Shown piece by piece: positions 38,232 through 50,437 of a DNA stretch of 64,000 nucleotides. The notes under the pieces are model-generated. The model did no database searches, was not told where the DNA came from, and worked only from the letters and a program-made list of their open reading frames with translations. The position numbers were made by a program, and so were the translations under genes. How positions within the stretch are numbered: position 1 is the stretch's first letter; the number at the start of each line of letters is the position of its first letter. Source of the stretch: Merluccius polli (Eukaryota; Chordata; Actinopteri; Gadiformes; Merlucciidae); the NCBI GenBank assembly GCA_030340625.1, contig JAOPHQ010002874.1, positions 77,001 to 141,000 of the forward strand, given 5' to 3'.

Positions 38232-38489
38232 TTAAGGGGTATCACATAATACAATATGAACCAAGTCGTATCATCTTATCTTTAGCTCGTCATTTATATG
38301 AGCTAAACAACAATGGCACGGCATTGACAACGTTATGACACTTTCCTTCTGTTTAATCACAAGACGCACTAATGTGGCATTTGTTTGAAAGTGACAAAAG
38401 TGCATCTAGTACTTGTAACTTTGTTTATCGTCTGTTTCCATTTCCACTGCTGCCGCAGCCCCAGGTGGCCAGAATGAAGAACTAGGATC

Positions 38490-38579
38490 GTGTGTGTGTG
38501 TGTGTGTGTGTGTGCACGCGCGCGCATGTGTGCACGCACGCGCATGTGTGCACGCACGCGCATGTGTGCGTGTGTGTGT
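38490..38579. repeat. (GT)n with GC interruptions
   Basis: A pure GT run is followed by repeated GCACGCACGCGCATGT units; the alternating purine/pyrimidine makes it a Z-DNA candidate. Confidence 0.9.
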
Positions 38580-38877
38580 CCAGGCTAGCACCAGTTGGGT
38601 TTCACTGAGAAATCCGATAATGGCTTTCCATTTTAAATGAGCAGGCTTGGGGACTGTGGCGTTACTGAAAGCATTCCTCTCAAGACATCGTGAAACATGC
38701 ATCACAGCGTATATTATGAGAGGGCCGTGATTATTATTGACAAAGAATCAAATAAAGAATGTACAAAAAATAGCAGTTGATTACCTTTCTGCACTAATGG
38801 CTATAAAAAGTTCATATAGGTTGATTATATGTAATGGGATGTCATCTCATGAAAATAAATACCATACAGCAGTCACC

Positions 38878-38880
38878 ATA

Positions 38881-38936
<56 letters not shown>
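38878..38936. repeat. (TA)n microsatellite
   Basis: Nearly pure TA over about 59 bp. Confidence 0.9.
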
Positions 38937-38939
<3 letters not shown>

Positions 38940-39500
38940 TCTGTTACATTGTAGCATATTCTAGGTTAGGTTAGCTCTAGAGTATGATGTGAAGACTAAG
39001 AGAACACAATGGCTGCACTGATGTACACCCAATCGTTACACATGTCAAGGCTAAAGCAATTCCTTTAGAGCAATAACAAATGCATCTCTGCTGAGCCATT
39101 TGAACAAGATGTATATTAAATAGGTATTGTTAGTTAAATAAAATGTTAATATATGGGCTGGCTATATACAAGTAAAGATCCAATTCCACATAAGTCCCCA
39201 TATTGGTCCTTTAGCTGAATTCCACTACATGGCCTCTTAAGCTCTGATGTATGGCTTCATAACTATAACTGCTGAAGGGCAGCTGCTCCATTGCATGATT
39301 CAACCGCGTTTCCAGCGCATCAACTGCATCACCTGCTGTTCCGCTTGGAACTCAACATCCCAGGTAGCAGGGGGGCTCCCTGATAAATGATGCCAACCCT
39401 CATCTTGGTTTCCAGTCTGCCTTCACCTGGGCCGAGAGCACAGAGTCAGACTTTGCCTTACTTCACTTACTTCGTTTAATTAATCATTTAGGCTTGCTCG

Positions 39501-39624
<124 letters not shown>

Positions 39625-42600
39625 TAGGTAATTGATAAGATTACTGATGATGTCCTGGCAGGAAGAACTGAATAGAGAAAATCACCTGTGGTGTACTGTC
39701 ACGGTGATATAGATGTAACTGTATTAGCAAATATAATACCATATGGGTTGTTTTGTATGCATTTTCGTAAACAACTCCTGGTAATTCAGTTTATATGTTG
39801 GCCTAAAAGATTCCCCTGCTTTGCATTTCAAATGCAATCACCGCCAAATCCCAGCATTTTTAATTGTGACATTAAAGGAATAACTGCACAACAGTAATTA
39901 TCATTGCATTTAGAGATAATTATCTTAACTATGTTGAATCTTTATGTTAAATTCACTAGCAGGGCATTGGACGTATTGAAGTTGAAAAGATGTAACTGAT
40001 AGTTTACTGGTTGGAGCTCAGCTACATTAAAGCAGGTCTGATGAGTTTACCCACCATTTACTTATAGTGGCAAAGTAATTTTAATGCATTTATAATACCG
40101 ACATAAGGAAAGTGTGGGATCAGCGAGAAGATTGGCAATTTCTGTGTGACTCAAATTGCAAATGCATATCGCCAGGTCAGGTCTCCCACAAAATTGGCCA
40201 GCTATTTTCCACTGAAGGCTCTCTTCAAACAGCAGAACTTACAGAATTTCGCCTTGAATCTGGGAAAACACCAGGATTTCATAATATATATAGCAGCAGG
40301 TTAAATGTTTAAATGCATGCGTTTCAAAATGTTTTATATGCATCTTAAGAACCCACAAGACACTGGGCCATTAGTTAAGTTATTGTTAAGAATACTAAAC
40401 AACAACATCAAACAGTTGACCATGCAACATATAAGCTATAAAGTGAACGTAATTACATTTAAAAGTCTTCAACATTAAAAGTTCACAGTGGGTATCACTT
40501 ACAAAGCATACAAAGTTCTCAAATATCTATATAATACAACAAACATGGAAAGTAAGCTATTAGTATATTCCATTAATACAAAGCAAGCATGGGCCAATAT
40601 GCTTGGTTTAGAGTAAAAAGGCATTGTGCACTGTTAGCTTGTTTAAAGAACAGGGGTTACCAGTTATGCCAAAACTGCTCAATTGCAAACACACTGGTTG
40701 AGATGTGAGTGGTCCATATATATCTTCAAATTATGGAGAAAACATTTTGGGGGTGGGGGGGCAATTATAAACTGCTGAAGGTATTTAGATTTTTTGGGGG
40801 GGCTTTCAGTGAGAAAAAGACAGCATGTGCAAATGTTGACAGGGTTATGCTTGCTAACGCAATTAATCATTTCAGCTAAGCAGAAGACAACTTTCCTTAT
40901 TAACAAAGACGTGAGCACAGAGGAGGGCCTTGCAAAAGTACATTTTAGACACACATGACACGCTTTAAGTCAAAGCGATAACTTGGGCCACAACAATCTT
41001 TTGAACAATTTGTTACACTACTGGGGATAGACTGAGCCTACTAAAACTGCTATTAAAACCAACCAGCCTTTTTATTGATCCATTTATCTCAAATTGCAAA
41101 TACTACAATGAATGAAACACACCAGTATAGTGTGTATAGTGTGGAGTGCTATTCATTTAACATAGAGTAGGCTATGTAGTACAATATAGTAAATATAATT
41201 GTATTTATCCGTTTAAGTCCTGGCAATAACATAATGATGATTGTTGATTGTTTATTTATCCAGTGACTTTTCCAATTGATAACGGCATGTCAAGCCTCAT
41301 TATATGATGCAAAATAATAATGCATGCAGTAAATGTAGCTTGCTATGATTACTATTGGCCCTGCTTAATGGTCCATGTGAAACCATTTAGGGTCTTTTAG
41401 ATGTTTGACTTGTTTTTGCTTTGAGTGTGGTACGGTGACATAGATCTATTAACTCATTTTCAATTCTATCTTGGTGAGAACTATTTAGGCTATTAAAAAT
41501 TAATGACTTTTAACAACCTACTAAACAAGTCCTGTTTTACCATTATGTTTGGTGTGGCAGTCCACCTGCAATGATTGTTTTTGGGAGGATGTAATTGTTT
41601 TGGACAGTCTCCAGCAGTAAGAAAGCATGAAAAGGGGCTTCGGGTACATGTGAGTCCAGCATGGCAGAGGATCAAATGGGAGACATATTTTCATGGGGTT
41701 CCACTTCTATGACAAGGAGTTCTTAGTTAAATAGCCCAGGCTTACCATTATGTTTTTGGGGGAAATTAAATGCCAGCTTCATTCAGAAAAAGCAAATTGC
41801 TTTTCTGTTTGTTCATCAGTCAAAAAAACACTACAAAAACATTCATCTAGAGACTCCAAACTTTGATAATTGGATAGGCTGGACATTTTAACACTGTGAC
41901 TTCAATGCCACGCCAGTCTTTAAGGTAATGTCTTTTACCAGCAAAAAGCACAGGTCATTTCAGTACCAATAATGACATTGTCAATTGAAGCTCAGCATTT
42001 TGCAGGCTCATTGCCAGACAATGCAAGTCCAAATAGTAAGCATGTACCTGCATGCTCTGTCACTCATGATGCAATCAGCAAGATTAAACTAGAAGCCAAT
42101 GGACACGATCAAATTGTTCCTAATCTGACAGGCTCATTCATCATCCACTGGCAAAACACTACCCGTCGTCACCAGGAACTGGATCTGGTCTGATGTGCTG
42201 AACAGATTAAAAAAAAGCATTTTGTTTTCCGCTTGTCCACTACTAGTAGTGATGCTGTTCAAACATAATGTACAACCACTTAACGTCCAAGTAGCCTGCA
42301 TCAGCAAAAATCTACTTTTGTAACGTAATCCAATTGCTTTTTTAACAGTGTGTGTAGATGCAAAGATTTACTTTTTAACTTTAATCCACTGTGTGATTTA
42401 TGCCCCCCCCAAAAAAAGTAGCATTTTTGTACTTGCTGCACAGGTCCACATCGTACTTCAGTCTGGCTGGTGTCTAGCTGGCCCCTGTACTGCCATGTCC
42501 CAGCAAATAACCATTTAGGAATGAAATGTGTGATATTAAAACCCTAGAAGGCCACTGGGTACACGTCCTGACAATATCTTTACGACAAAGAAAATTAAAA

Positions 42601-43022
42601 TGTCAGCCTGCACAAATTATATTCCGTCATGAAATCTGCTTTCTGCAGCACAGATTAGTTCCTAAATTGAAATCCAAACCAGATGATGCACAGCCCTGAA
42701 TAAACAATGGTTATCAAATAATTTACTTACCCTCCTTATATCCTAATTAGGCATATTTATTTTGGCAATAATCATTTTCAATTTCACGCCATTTTAACTT
42801 GAAGTTAATTAAAACAAGGCTGTTCATTAGCATCGTTCCAGACCCTTCCCCAGACACGGCACCTGCACTATAATGCAATGCAAATAGGTAGCACAGGAAA
42901 AGCTAAGTGCTTTTTACATTTACTGCATGACAGTCTCCAAAGAGAATGGCAGAAATTGGCTTGGTGAGAAACAAACTTTTCAACATTGTTTGAGGAAAAC
43001 TTCAGCAAAAATGCTAACAAAT

Positions 43023-43024
<2 letters not shown>

Positions 43025-43095
<71 letters not shown>
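43025..43095. repeat. (AT)n microsatellite
   Basis: A nearly pure AT array of about 71 bp flanked by imperfect inverted ATCAATATAT/ATATAATCAATAT sequence. Confidence 0.9.
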
Positions 43096-43097
<2 letters not shown>

Positions 43098-45476
43098 CAA
43101 TATATACATGTTTGTATAAAAAAAACAATAATATGAATTAAAACTATTTCCGACCAGTTCCGACCATAATGTAATGCAAATATTACACAGTAACTAAACA
43201 GTGAATCATTGTGAGCCATATTTAGACTAAGTTGAATGTTGGAATCTCCAGCAGGCTGTGCTGGTTTGTCGAGCAGAAAATAAAAGATTAGGCTAACAGA
43301 CGCGTGACATGATCATTCAAAAGCAAAAAATAAAGCTGAAAATGGCTTTTCAAAAATTCTCAATATATTGGAGGATGGCACCCAACATATGTGTCCATGA
43401 TACAGCAAATTAAAACAGCCAAAACAATGCCATAAAGAGCAGCATACACTGCAGCCATCATTTTTGTTCAAAATAGTTTCCAACTGTGTCTAAAGAATTA
43501 AAAAAAAATCCACCCACAACTCAATCAACCCCTGGGTTGCTTCTCTCAAAACCACTGTGGAGGAAAGGATATGGAACAATAGCAGTGTCTGCATAGTGCA
43601 GGTGAATATCAAGTCAAATATATGATCTCAAACCTGCTACGCTATAAAAGTTGAATAAAAAGGTTAATTTAAAGAGCAAAACTTCAATACAGTGATGATG
43701 ACTAGGAACATAAGTAAACCTTGTCGTTGAATGTATTTGTACTTTTTACTCTGTGGAAGACACTTAATGTCATACTGGGAGAGATTATTATGGGCAGTGA
43801 GCACAGTTAAGTAAGCTACTTGTGCATGAATGTAGTCCCTGGTCTGTGAAGGTACATTTCGTTTGGTCTGATTCCTTTGGAAAAAGCCTAATGAGCCCCC
43901 TGCTACGCCTGAAGGAACCTGTGTAGTTTGTCAACTCAGTAAAGCCCTAACTGTGTATAGTGGAAGACAGATTGAGAAACAATGATAATTTGGCCTCGGG
44001 ATGACTTCATTACTGTTTACACACCTCAGACACACATTGTTGGTAATGGCTCTCAGGGTTTCCCACAGCTGTCTATAGGCGAGGCGCAGTGCCTCCGCTA
44101 AATGTCCTCTACAAACAAATTAACGACAATGTGCACGTTCGTTCATGTCAGTATCTGCATTCAATTTGACAGAAAATATATAGTATTAGCCTAATATACT
44201 ATAATATAGGCTAATATAATATACCATAATTAATATAATACCTCTATGAAATCAAACTGTGGCCATTCTCTGTGGAGATATTATGACAAAAACCTAATCG
44301 ATAAAGAGCATAGAAGCGTTGGACTGATTAAAAATGTAAATATACAGTATGTGAATGATGCTTTTCAGCTTATAGAACAAATGCAGCACCGTTCAATTTA
44401 GCAGAACAGCAAAAATGCACTACCCAATACCAATGGAGAGAATCACTTTCACCAGCGAGAGTGGATGTGTGCGTAATCCCCACCTTTTGTGATTTGCGAT
44501 TTTGTGTGTACGCCAATGTCCTTACAGCACACAAAGTCCGCAAAAAGCGCAATAAAGCGCCGAAACAATGGCGTTAAAGCGGGGCAAAAAGAGGGAAGCG
44601 ATCACCTTTCAGGTTCCAGCAGTTAATACCGCTAGACCCGCCGTGACTTGGACTGCAGATTGTCCCATTCGTTCCCCGCTGAAGATCACTTTATTACCAA
44701 GCGTGAATACATGCACAGCTCGTTTTAGACTCCGTTGCAGAGTTTTTAGTTGTAGATCTCTCATTAGATCCAACATATACAGCGCCGCCCCTCCCTACAC
44801 ACAGAACACGCGCTGTGCGTAGGGCCCCACGATCCATGGGGGGCCCCATTTTGCGCAAGGGGACGCATTCTCTGCAAATGTGCAAAGGATGCGCATCGCT
44901 GCCGTGAGGCGCGTGTAGAGTCAAGTCAACCCGAGGCAGGAGAGAGAAAAAAAAGAGACGAGTAATCAGACACTGCACGCGTTGCCGCAATGATTGACAA
45001 CACGCAGCATCTGACCAATCAGCGGTCAGATGCGCCGACAGGCAGTTGGATGCAGGTGGAGAGATGGCCTCCAAACGGCAGTACGCATTGGGACAGTAGC
45101 GTGCGGTGAGCCTCAATTTCAGTGGGGCGAAGCTACCCGTGTGGCCGACCACGCCCACAATATGTTTTTTAATGTGTATTTTTGAGCTACATTAATAGAT
45201 GTTAACTAAACTAATTATGAACAAAAATACCGAACGTGCTTTGAAGCTTTGAACGTGTCAGCCGCAACACATGCATGATGTCGGGCGAATTAGTATGTGC
45301 AATGGAAACACCAACCAGGTCTGGAATCATCTTTAGCTCGAGCTGTATAATACAGTAACGAAGTGTATAGACCCCTTCGAGTGCAACGTCACAGAAATAT
45401 GCGCACGCGTCTTGGGGTCAGAAAAACACCTACTCACATAGACTTCCACTAACGAAGTCCAAACAAAAAGTCTAAA

Positions 45477-45572
45477 ATGCCGACTTGTAGCGCTGTTGGA
45501 TGTGAAAATAGGACCAGCAGTGGCGTTGACCAGATTAGGACATTGTCCACTGGTTTAAGAATAAATAAATAA
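45477..45572 (+). pseudogene. THAP-domain-like N-terminal fragment
   Basis: An ATG opens 31 codons beginning MPTCSAVGCENR, the M-P-x-C-x-A-x-x-C pattern that starts THAP zinc-binding domains (C2CH), known from P-element-type transposases and host THAP proteins. It ends in a poly-AAAT stretch and has no remaining domain, so it is at most a first-exon remnant. Confidence 0.45.
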
Positions 45573-45735
45573 ACTTACCCCGCCATGCAGGTGCAGTTAG
45601 CCGTGTGAACGTAGCACTTCTCCTTGTAGATCACCCATGCCTTGTACAACCATGTCTTCTTCCCTTGACGCTGACTCTATAGGCGTCCAGCGACTTGTAT
45701 GCGCATAGGCTTTCTCGAGTGTACGGGCGGTTTAT

Positions 45736-45927
45736 CTATAGGTAAGAGTGAATCGCTGGCCACTGGATATCTGCCATACTGTCATCTACCCAATCTTTAA
45801 TGGAAGCTGGGTCTGGCAAACTATCGCCGTCAGACAATACCAATTTGTTGAGATATTGTTCCCGGTCCTTAATCGGCAACGAGAGAGCATATTCGGAAAT
45901 ATTCTGAGGAGAATCGTTGACAGCCAT
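45736..45927 (-). pseudogene. Unrecognised 63-codon frame in the inner hAT
   Basis: An ATG at 45927 (minus strand) starts MAVNDSPQNISEYALSLP and continues as a balanced, soluble-looking, acidic peptide to 45736. Composition and lack of low complexity suggest genuine former coding sequence. I do not recognise the family with confidence; a transposon-associated first exon is most plausible. Confidence 0.35.
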
Positions 45928-46779
45928 GTTCTTCACTTTGTTTTCTGACCCCATTAGGCGCGAAAAGACATGTGCGCACTCTCCTGGCTTGGCATGTTTA
46001 CAAACAATGAAAGGGTCTATTGGCGGAGTAATTCTAGTTGAGCATGGGGCGGATAAGTTGACGACCATATAGGACTCTATTAGCGCGGGCTGAAATCCCT
46101 ATTGCAGCCTGCAGGGTTACGTGATGAACATACGGAGGAGCGCGACCGTTGAGTTGAACCGCCCCAACATTGAATGATTACGCTCAAGTAGAATTGCCAC
46201 CATCCAAAACTTGATGTCAACATACCAAAAATAGTGTAAAGGTCTACAGAAACTATAGATAGTTAATGTGACGCAAATATTATTAGAAATAGATTCATGG
46301 AGCTGGAGCAAGGATTTTTGGAGGAACTATTTTTTTGGGAGCCTGCTCTTGCAAGTAGGTGGTTCGTCGCCCCACCTGCCCACATGAGCCGCACGCTACT
46401 GCATTGGGAGCAAGTAAAAGAAAGAAAAAGTCAAAACAAGAGGAGGCCCGTGCTTCACTTGAAGGTGGGTATGTTGTTGAAATAAAAAAGAAAAACTTTG
46501 TGGCATAAACACCCCAGCTGCTAGCCTGCTAATCATGAGACAGAAGAGAGGATTATTCTGTCTAGATGTGGACTGGAGATTAAAGTAGTCATTTTGTAAT
46601 GGGGGGGCTCAAAATAAAATTCTGCTTAGGGCCCCAGGGGCAGCCCTAAACATATAATATACCAATAATAATTATAATTTGTAAAAAATGGCATAGTCAT
46701 CCGTCAGGTATGGGAATGTAAGAATACCTGTTTCTAGTTGACTGTGCTGTATGAGACAATTTAACTTTCATAATTTTTT

Positions 46780-47086
46780 TTCCTGAATTTTATTGATCCC
46801 CATGGGGAAATTCCTCTCTGCATTTGAGCAGTGGGCTGTCTGCCACAGGGTAGCGCCCGGGAACCAACTCCAGATGTAGTGCCCTTGCCTTGGTTATGAG
46901 CAGCAGGACAAGGGCGTTAACTTGCATGTTTTTGTGATATGGGAGGAAACCGGAGCACCCAAAGGAAACCCCACGTGAACACAGGGAGAACATACAAACT
47001 CTACACAGAAAGGTCCCTTCCACCCCAGGGTTTGAACCAAGGACCTTATTGCTGTGAGGCAGCAGTGCTAACCACCGTGCCACCCG
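46780..47086 (-). mobile_element. tRNA-derived SINE, V-SINE-like
   Basis: On the minus strand the head has an A-box-like GGTGGTTAGCACTGCTGCC and a B-box-like GGTTCAAACC (47028-47037), as in a tRNA promoter. The body has the TGTTCTCCCTGTGTTC and GGTGCTCCGGTTTCCTCCC wording shared with zebrafish DANA and other V-SINEs. The tail at 46780-46820 contains a CCCCATGGGG palindrome with ATCAATAAAAT, probably copied from its partner LINE. Confidence 0.75.
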
Positions 47087-47316
47087 TACAGTGGCACCTA
47101 TTTTAGACCAAATCAAGACCACTGCCACCTAATTTCTGACCAATCAGGGCATCTCTTTGATTGCCTGTCAATCACATAGTTATGGTCCACCACAAGTGCG
47201 TGAAACACTTCTCAATGGCAGAGAAACCTAATGAGGGAGGGCACGTTTTTTGGGGGGTTTTATTTTCAAAACCTTGCTCTCTTCTGCTCTCTTTCCAACT
47301 GTCAAATCAGCAGCCT

Positions 47317-47417
47317 CTATAATCTGTATGATTTGGTTATTATAATGCACATGATTTTTTTTTTCTTTTAAACCCACAATTGTTTGACAGAGAATTTGAT
47401 TCTAGGGTACAGCCCTA
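47317..47417. repeat. 3' end fragment of a hAT related to 20501-21142
   Basis: Shared TTATAATGCACAT, CCCAC(A/G)ATTGTT and GGGTACAGCC(C/T)TA blocks align with 21066-21142. The left boundary is unclear. Confidence 0.65.
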
Positions 47418-48523
47418 CACTCCTGCTTGCCTCTTTCCTGGAAGCACTGCCACCTCCACTAAACTTTTTGTTGTGGGAAACCCTGAACCGTGGGGGCTTC
47501 TTTAACGTCTAAATAATAAATGGTAGGTTGTGGCACTAATGCGACTGACTCAATAGCATGCCTCCCAACTTTCCATTTGTCAGAGACCCAGAGTGCAAGG
47601 ATGCACACCGCTCTACATGAGGAGTGTGTTGCAGGCATGACAGTGGCTTCATTAGCAGGTTTTGGGGAGGGATGGGAAGGGGGTTTAACCATAGGCTTTA
47701 CAGGCCACATTTGTTCCTTGATTGATGTTTTTATAAGCAAGACCTTGCACTGCCTTCCCCCCAGGGCTGTGCCCGTGCTTCCTGGCATCAATCACACGTC
47801 ATTTTCATTCCTGCACCATCGCCTGACAGAAATACTGTAAAAGTGATATATGTATGTGTCTTTGACCCCTTTTCTTCCATCTTTGCATTTTCTGCACTCC
47901 CGCCCCTGCTTCCTGCAGTAATAACCATGATAGAGAACACCCCTTCGGAATCTGGTTCCTTTCTAAACCATTTCGACTACAGTGGGTTTGCAGGGGACTT
48001 TTAATTGCTGAGTGCGCTGCTGGTGTGAGGGAGTGAGCTGCCAGTCGTGTTGTGTGGAAGCCTTAGGCTCCTGTGGCGTTAATGAGACGCTTGCCATCAA
48101 TCAGTGGCTGTTGGAGATGACTGTAAATAAGGCTGTGATCCTAGGAGGTGTTCTGGGCGGGGTGGGTTCCGCTCCGCTCCATTCCTTTACACTTGGGGAG
48201 TGTGTAAGCATATGTCAAGATGACAGGGACCAGGGTTGAGGCAGAACTCGGGACGAGATTGGAATGCAATGGTGAGTGTTATGACAGCAGGGTGGTCCAC
48301 ATAAGCACTGCTGTTATGGCCAGTAGTGGCATTGGATGGAACAAAGGTACAAAAAACGAATGTCGAGTTTTTTTGTTGTTTAAACATGATTATTTTGCTT
48401 GACTAATATGTTGCCGGGCCAAACATAATCTCGGATCCAGCAGGTATTCTATGTTATAGCAGGACTTCTCAGGGGAGACAGCACAGAGCCTGGGCCGGAA
48501 ACCAAAAAATGAAAGGGGCGGAG
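47418..48523. other. Non-coding stretch
   Basis: Apart from the inverted TGTGGGAAACCCTG at 47472-47485 I see no repeat end and no gene. Confidence 0.5.
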
Positions 48524-48526
48524 TTA

Positions 48527-49073
48527 CGGCCCGTGCCTACTGCATGCGTCCGTCAACGCATCCCATTGACTTTGAATAGGGCGGAGCCGCAATGCATTGT
48601 GGCTCAGTCTGTTGCATCGGCTCCGTCGCTTGCGTTGAGAAGTTGAGAAAATTTTAACTTTTCAGGCCACAACGGATCCGTCAGCCAATGAAATCACCTT
48701 TGTGGTACAACCCGGGAAAACACATACGTATGTCAAAAAAGCCGACCGGCAGCGGGGGATTTAATAATGGAGGACAAACTAATAATCGCGGTGGGTAATC
48801 ACGCTATACTCTACGACCAGTCTTTATACACATACAGGGACACCAATCGCCGGGACCTGGCGTGGCGAGAGTTGTCACTGGGGGTGGGGGAACCAGGTAA
48901 CATAATGTTTCTGATTATTTTCGATTTATGTATATCAGAATATATTGCAACGACGGGATCCATCTTGCAATACAAAAGAGCAATAACAAAATGCAGGAAG
49001 AACGCGGCTTTGTTTTTGTAAGAAGCAATTTGATTGGCTGCTGGCTGCGGATGCATGCAGTGGGCATGGGGTG
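48527..49073 (+). mobile_element. Internally deleted Harbinger-like element
   Basis: The ends CGGCCCGTGCCTACTGC and, inverted, CACCCCATGCCCACTGC match at 13 of 17 positions and continue with ATGC(G/A)TCCG. A 3-bp TTA flanks each side (48524-48526, 49074-49076), as for PIF/Harbinger. Inside is a MADF/Myb-like first exon (next entry). No DDE transposase remains in 547 bp. Confidence 0.6.
48767..48895 (+). pseudogene. MADF/Myb-like exon of the Harbinger DNA-binding protein
   Basis: An ATG starts MEDKLIIAVGNHAILYD, with DTNRRDLAWRELS further on. This is the pattern of the MADF (Myb/SANT-like) domain (LI..V..HP.LYD...Y.D...R..AW..I) used by Harbinger accessory DNA-binding proteins. The reading ends at a plausible splice donor (CAG|GTAACA near 48897). 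Helix three and any following exon are missing from the element, so it cannot be a working protein. Confidence 0.6.
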
Positions 49074-49190
49074 TTACGCCTTGTTTCCTGTTTTGTTATG
49101 GAGAAGAGAAACTCATTTGGGCGAGTGGATCAAGCTTTCAGAAGGGGATTTTAATAAGTGTATTTTTATGGTATTATTTTAAACCTTTAA

Positions 49191-50073
49191 AGGGGCTGTA
49201 GACAACTTTTCCCACCCTAGCATTTCAAAGTGGTATTATTTTTGCGCCACTGTTGCGAAGACAACCGGATCGCTTTCCGTTTCCTCAAACCTAGCAACCA
49301 CAAACAAGACAAGACACACATCTGTTTGGAAATCTCTGCAAAATAAATTATCAACACTTTTGAAATAAGAAAGAAAGAAGCATGTTCACTGAGGACGTAA
49401 AGTGAAATTGAGGTCATTTTATTTGGGAACAGGCAAAAGCTATGATGTGCATTGCATAGAAATACCATTAGTCTAAGTATTGTTTCGCACAAACAAGTAT
49501 CGGCAGCATCGGGGTGGAGGGGGGAGTAGAAAAAAAGATTAGGAGGAAAACCGTACGTTTATTCATTCATTTAGTCTATAATGGAGACATGAAAGCAGAT
49601 ACAAATTATTTAGTATGTGTTGAGAAAAGCGAACTGGGTCGGTAGCCTTACTGGATCGCCTGACGAGTCGCGACATGAGGTATATTCAGGTAGTTTACTC
49701 AATGCAACTAAAATGTAGCGTACGCTAAAAATCAGCTTGGCTTTACTTCACCACCATCCGCCATTTCCACTACTGGGATAACTAATGGGAATAGCTACCG
49801 ATAGCTACCAGGGTAAACAAAAGCGCTATCCCTCCTGGTTTGGCTGCACGCGCAATGGACGGGTTTCCTTGTGCTGTAAAGTGAGCCTTATTTTTTTCCC
49901 GGGAGATCGTACCCGGTGGCAGACAGAGCTGCAGAGTGAAAGCGAGGCTTATAGGGAAGCTAAGGGAACCAATCTAAACGCCGATGGTGTCATTATTCTG
50001 TAGCCATTACACTGTACAATCAACATTTACTTCATATTGATACGTTAAAGCAAAAATGTTGTCTACAGCCCCT
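49191..50073. mobile_element. TTAA-flanked DNA element, 883 bp
   Basis: A perfect 16-bp terminal inverted repeat, AGGGGCTGTAGACAAC, lies at 49191-49206 and 50058-50073, each flanked by TTAA (49187-49190, 50074-50077). TTAA-specific insertion suggests the piggyBac superfamily. The longest frames are short and unrecognised. Confidence 0.75.
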
Positions 50074-50353
50074 TTAAAGGCCTATAAGCGAAGCAGTAAT
50101 TGGCTCTGCTGAAGAGAAAGAATCCAAATGTAAGCTGTAAGTTCATTCGTTCGTTCGTTCGTTCAGTCGTGTTTCCGGTAGCGGTGAATCATTCACTGAG
50201 TCGTTCAGACTCAGCTCCTCCCTCCGTCCCTCGTTCTCATTCGCGAACGGCGAATGCATTCGCGAATCACGAATGCATTCGCCGAGTCTGACCGACTCGG
50301 CTCCTCCCTCGTTCACAACATTCAAACGAATCACGAATGCAGTTAAGTTACCA

Positions 50354-50437
50354 TTCAGAGATCAAGTTACAGTTGAACTCCGACAAACCAAAGTTACAGT
50401 TCAGAGATCAAGTTACAGTTCAACTCCGACAAACCAA
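50354..50437. repeat. 46-bp tandem duplication
   Basis: A unit starting TTCAGAGATCAAGTTACAGT occurs at 50354 and again at 50400, with one substitution seen. Confidence 0.85.

Larger units (their letters stand above)
45094..46401. mobile_element. Inner hAT-like element, nested
   Basis: The 13-bp terminal inverted repeat CAGTAGCGTGCGG is perfect (45094-45106 and 46389-46401), with further similarity inward (GTGGGGCGA). The flanking duplication is CATTGGGA (45086-45093 and 46402-46409). It is 1308 bp and carries two short coding remnants (a THAP-like start on + and an unrecognised frame on -), so it may itself contain captured or nested material. Confidence 0.85.
45064..46511 (+). pseudogene. 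hAT transposase N-terminal fragment, interrupted
   Basis: An ATG at 45064 opens ten codons (MASKRQYALG) that run into the inner hAT. Beyond the second copy of the 8-bp duplication the same frame resumes at about 46410 with a lysine/arginine-rich stretch (ASKRKKKSKQEE), then stops within about 35 codons. A short basic N-terminus of this type, ahead of a TTF-type zinc finger, is usual for fish hAT transposases. Everything after it is deleted. Confidence 0.45.
44780..46648. mobile_element. Outer hAT element carrying a nested hAT
   Basis: The left end CAGCGCCGCCCCT and right end, inverted, TAGGGCTGCCCCT match at 10 of 13 positions. The flanks are identical 8-mers AACATATA (44772-44779 and 46649-46656). 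Without the inner insertion it is about 550 bp, a deletion derivative that keeps the start of a transposase-like frame but no catalytic domain. Confidence 0.8.

Noticed and set aside
37880..38338. A 152-codon plus-strand frame
   Set aside because: It lies across the end of the TTAA-flanked GC-rich block; the peptide has no recognisable motif.
38369..38705. Open frames with RAHTHTHT-type peptides
   Set aside because: Translation of the GT/GC simple repeat.
42868..43136. Open frames encoding poly-IY peptides
   Set aside because: Direct translation of the (AT)n microsatellite.
47020..47086. A tRNA gene suggested by A- and B-box-like sequences
   Set aside because: The context is a SINE with V-SINE-like body and tail; I see no foldable cloverleaf with a proper acceptor stem.
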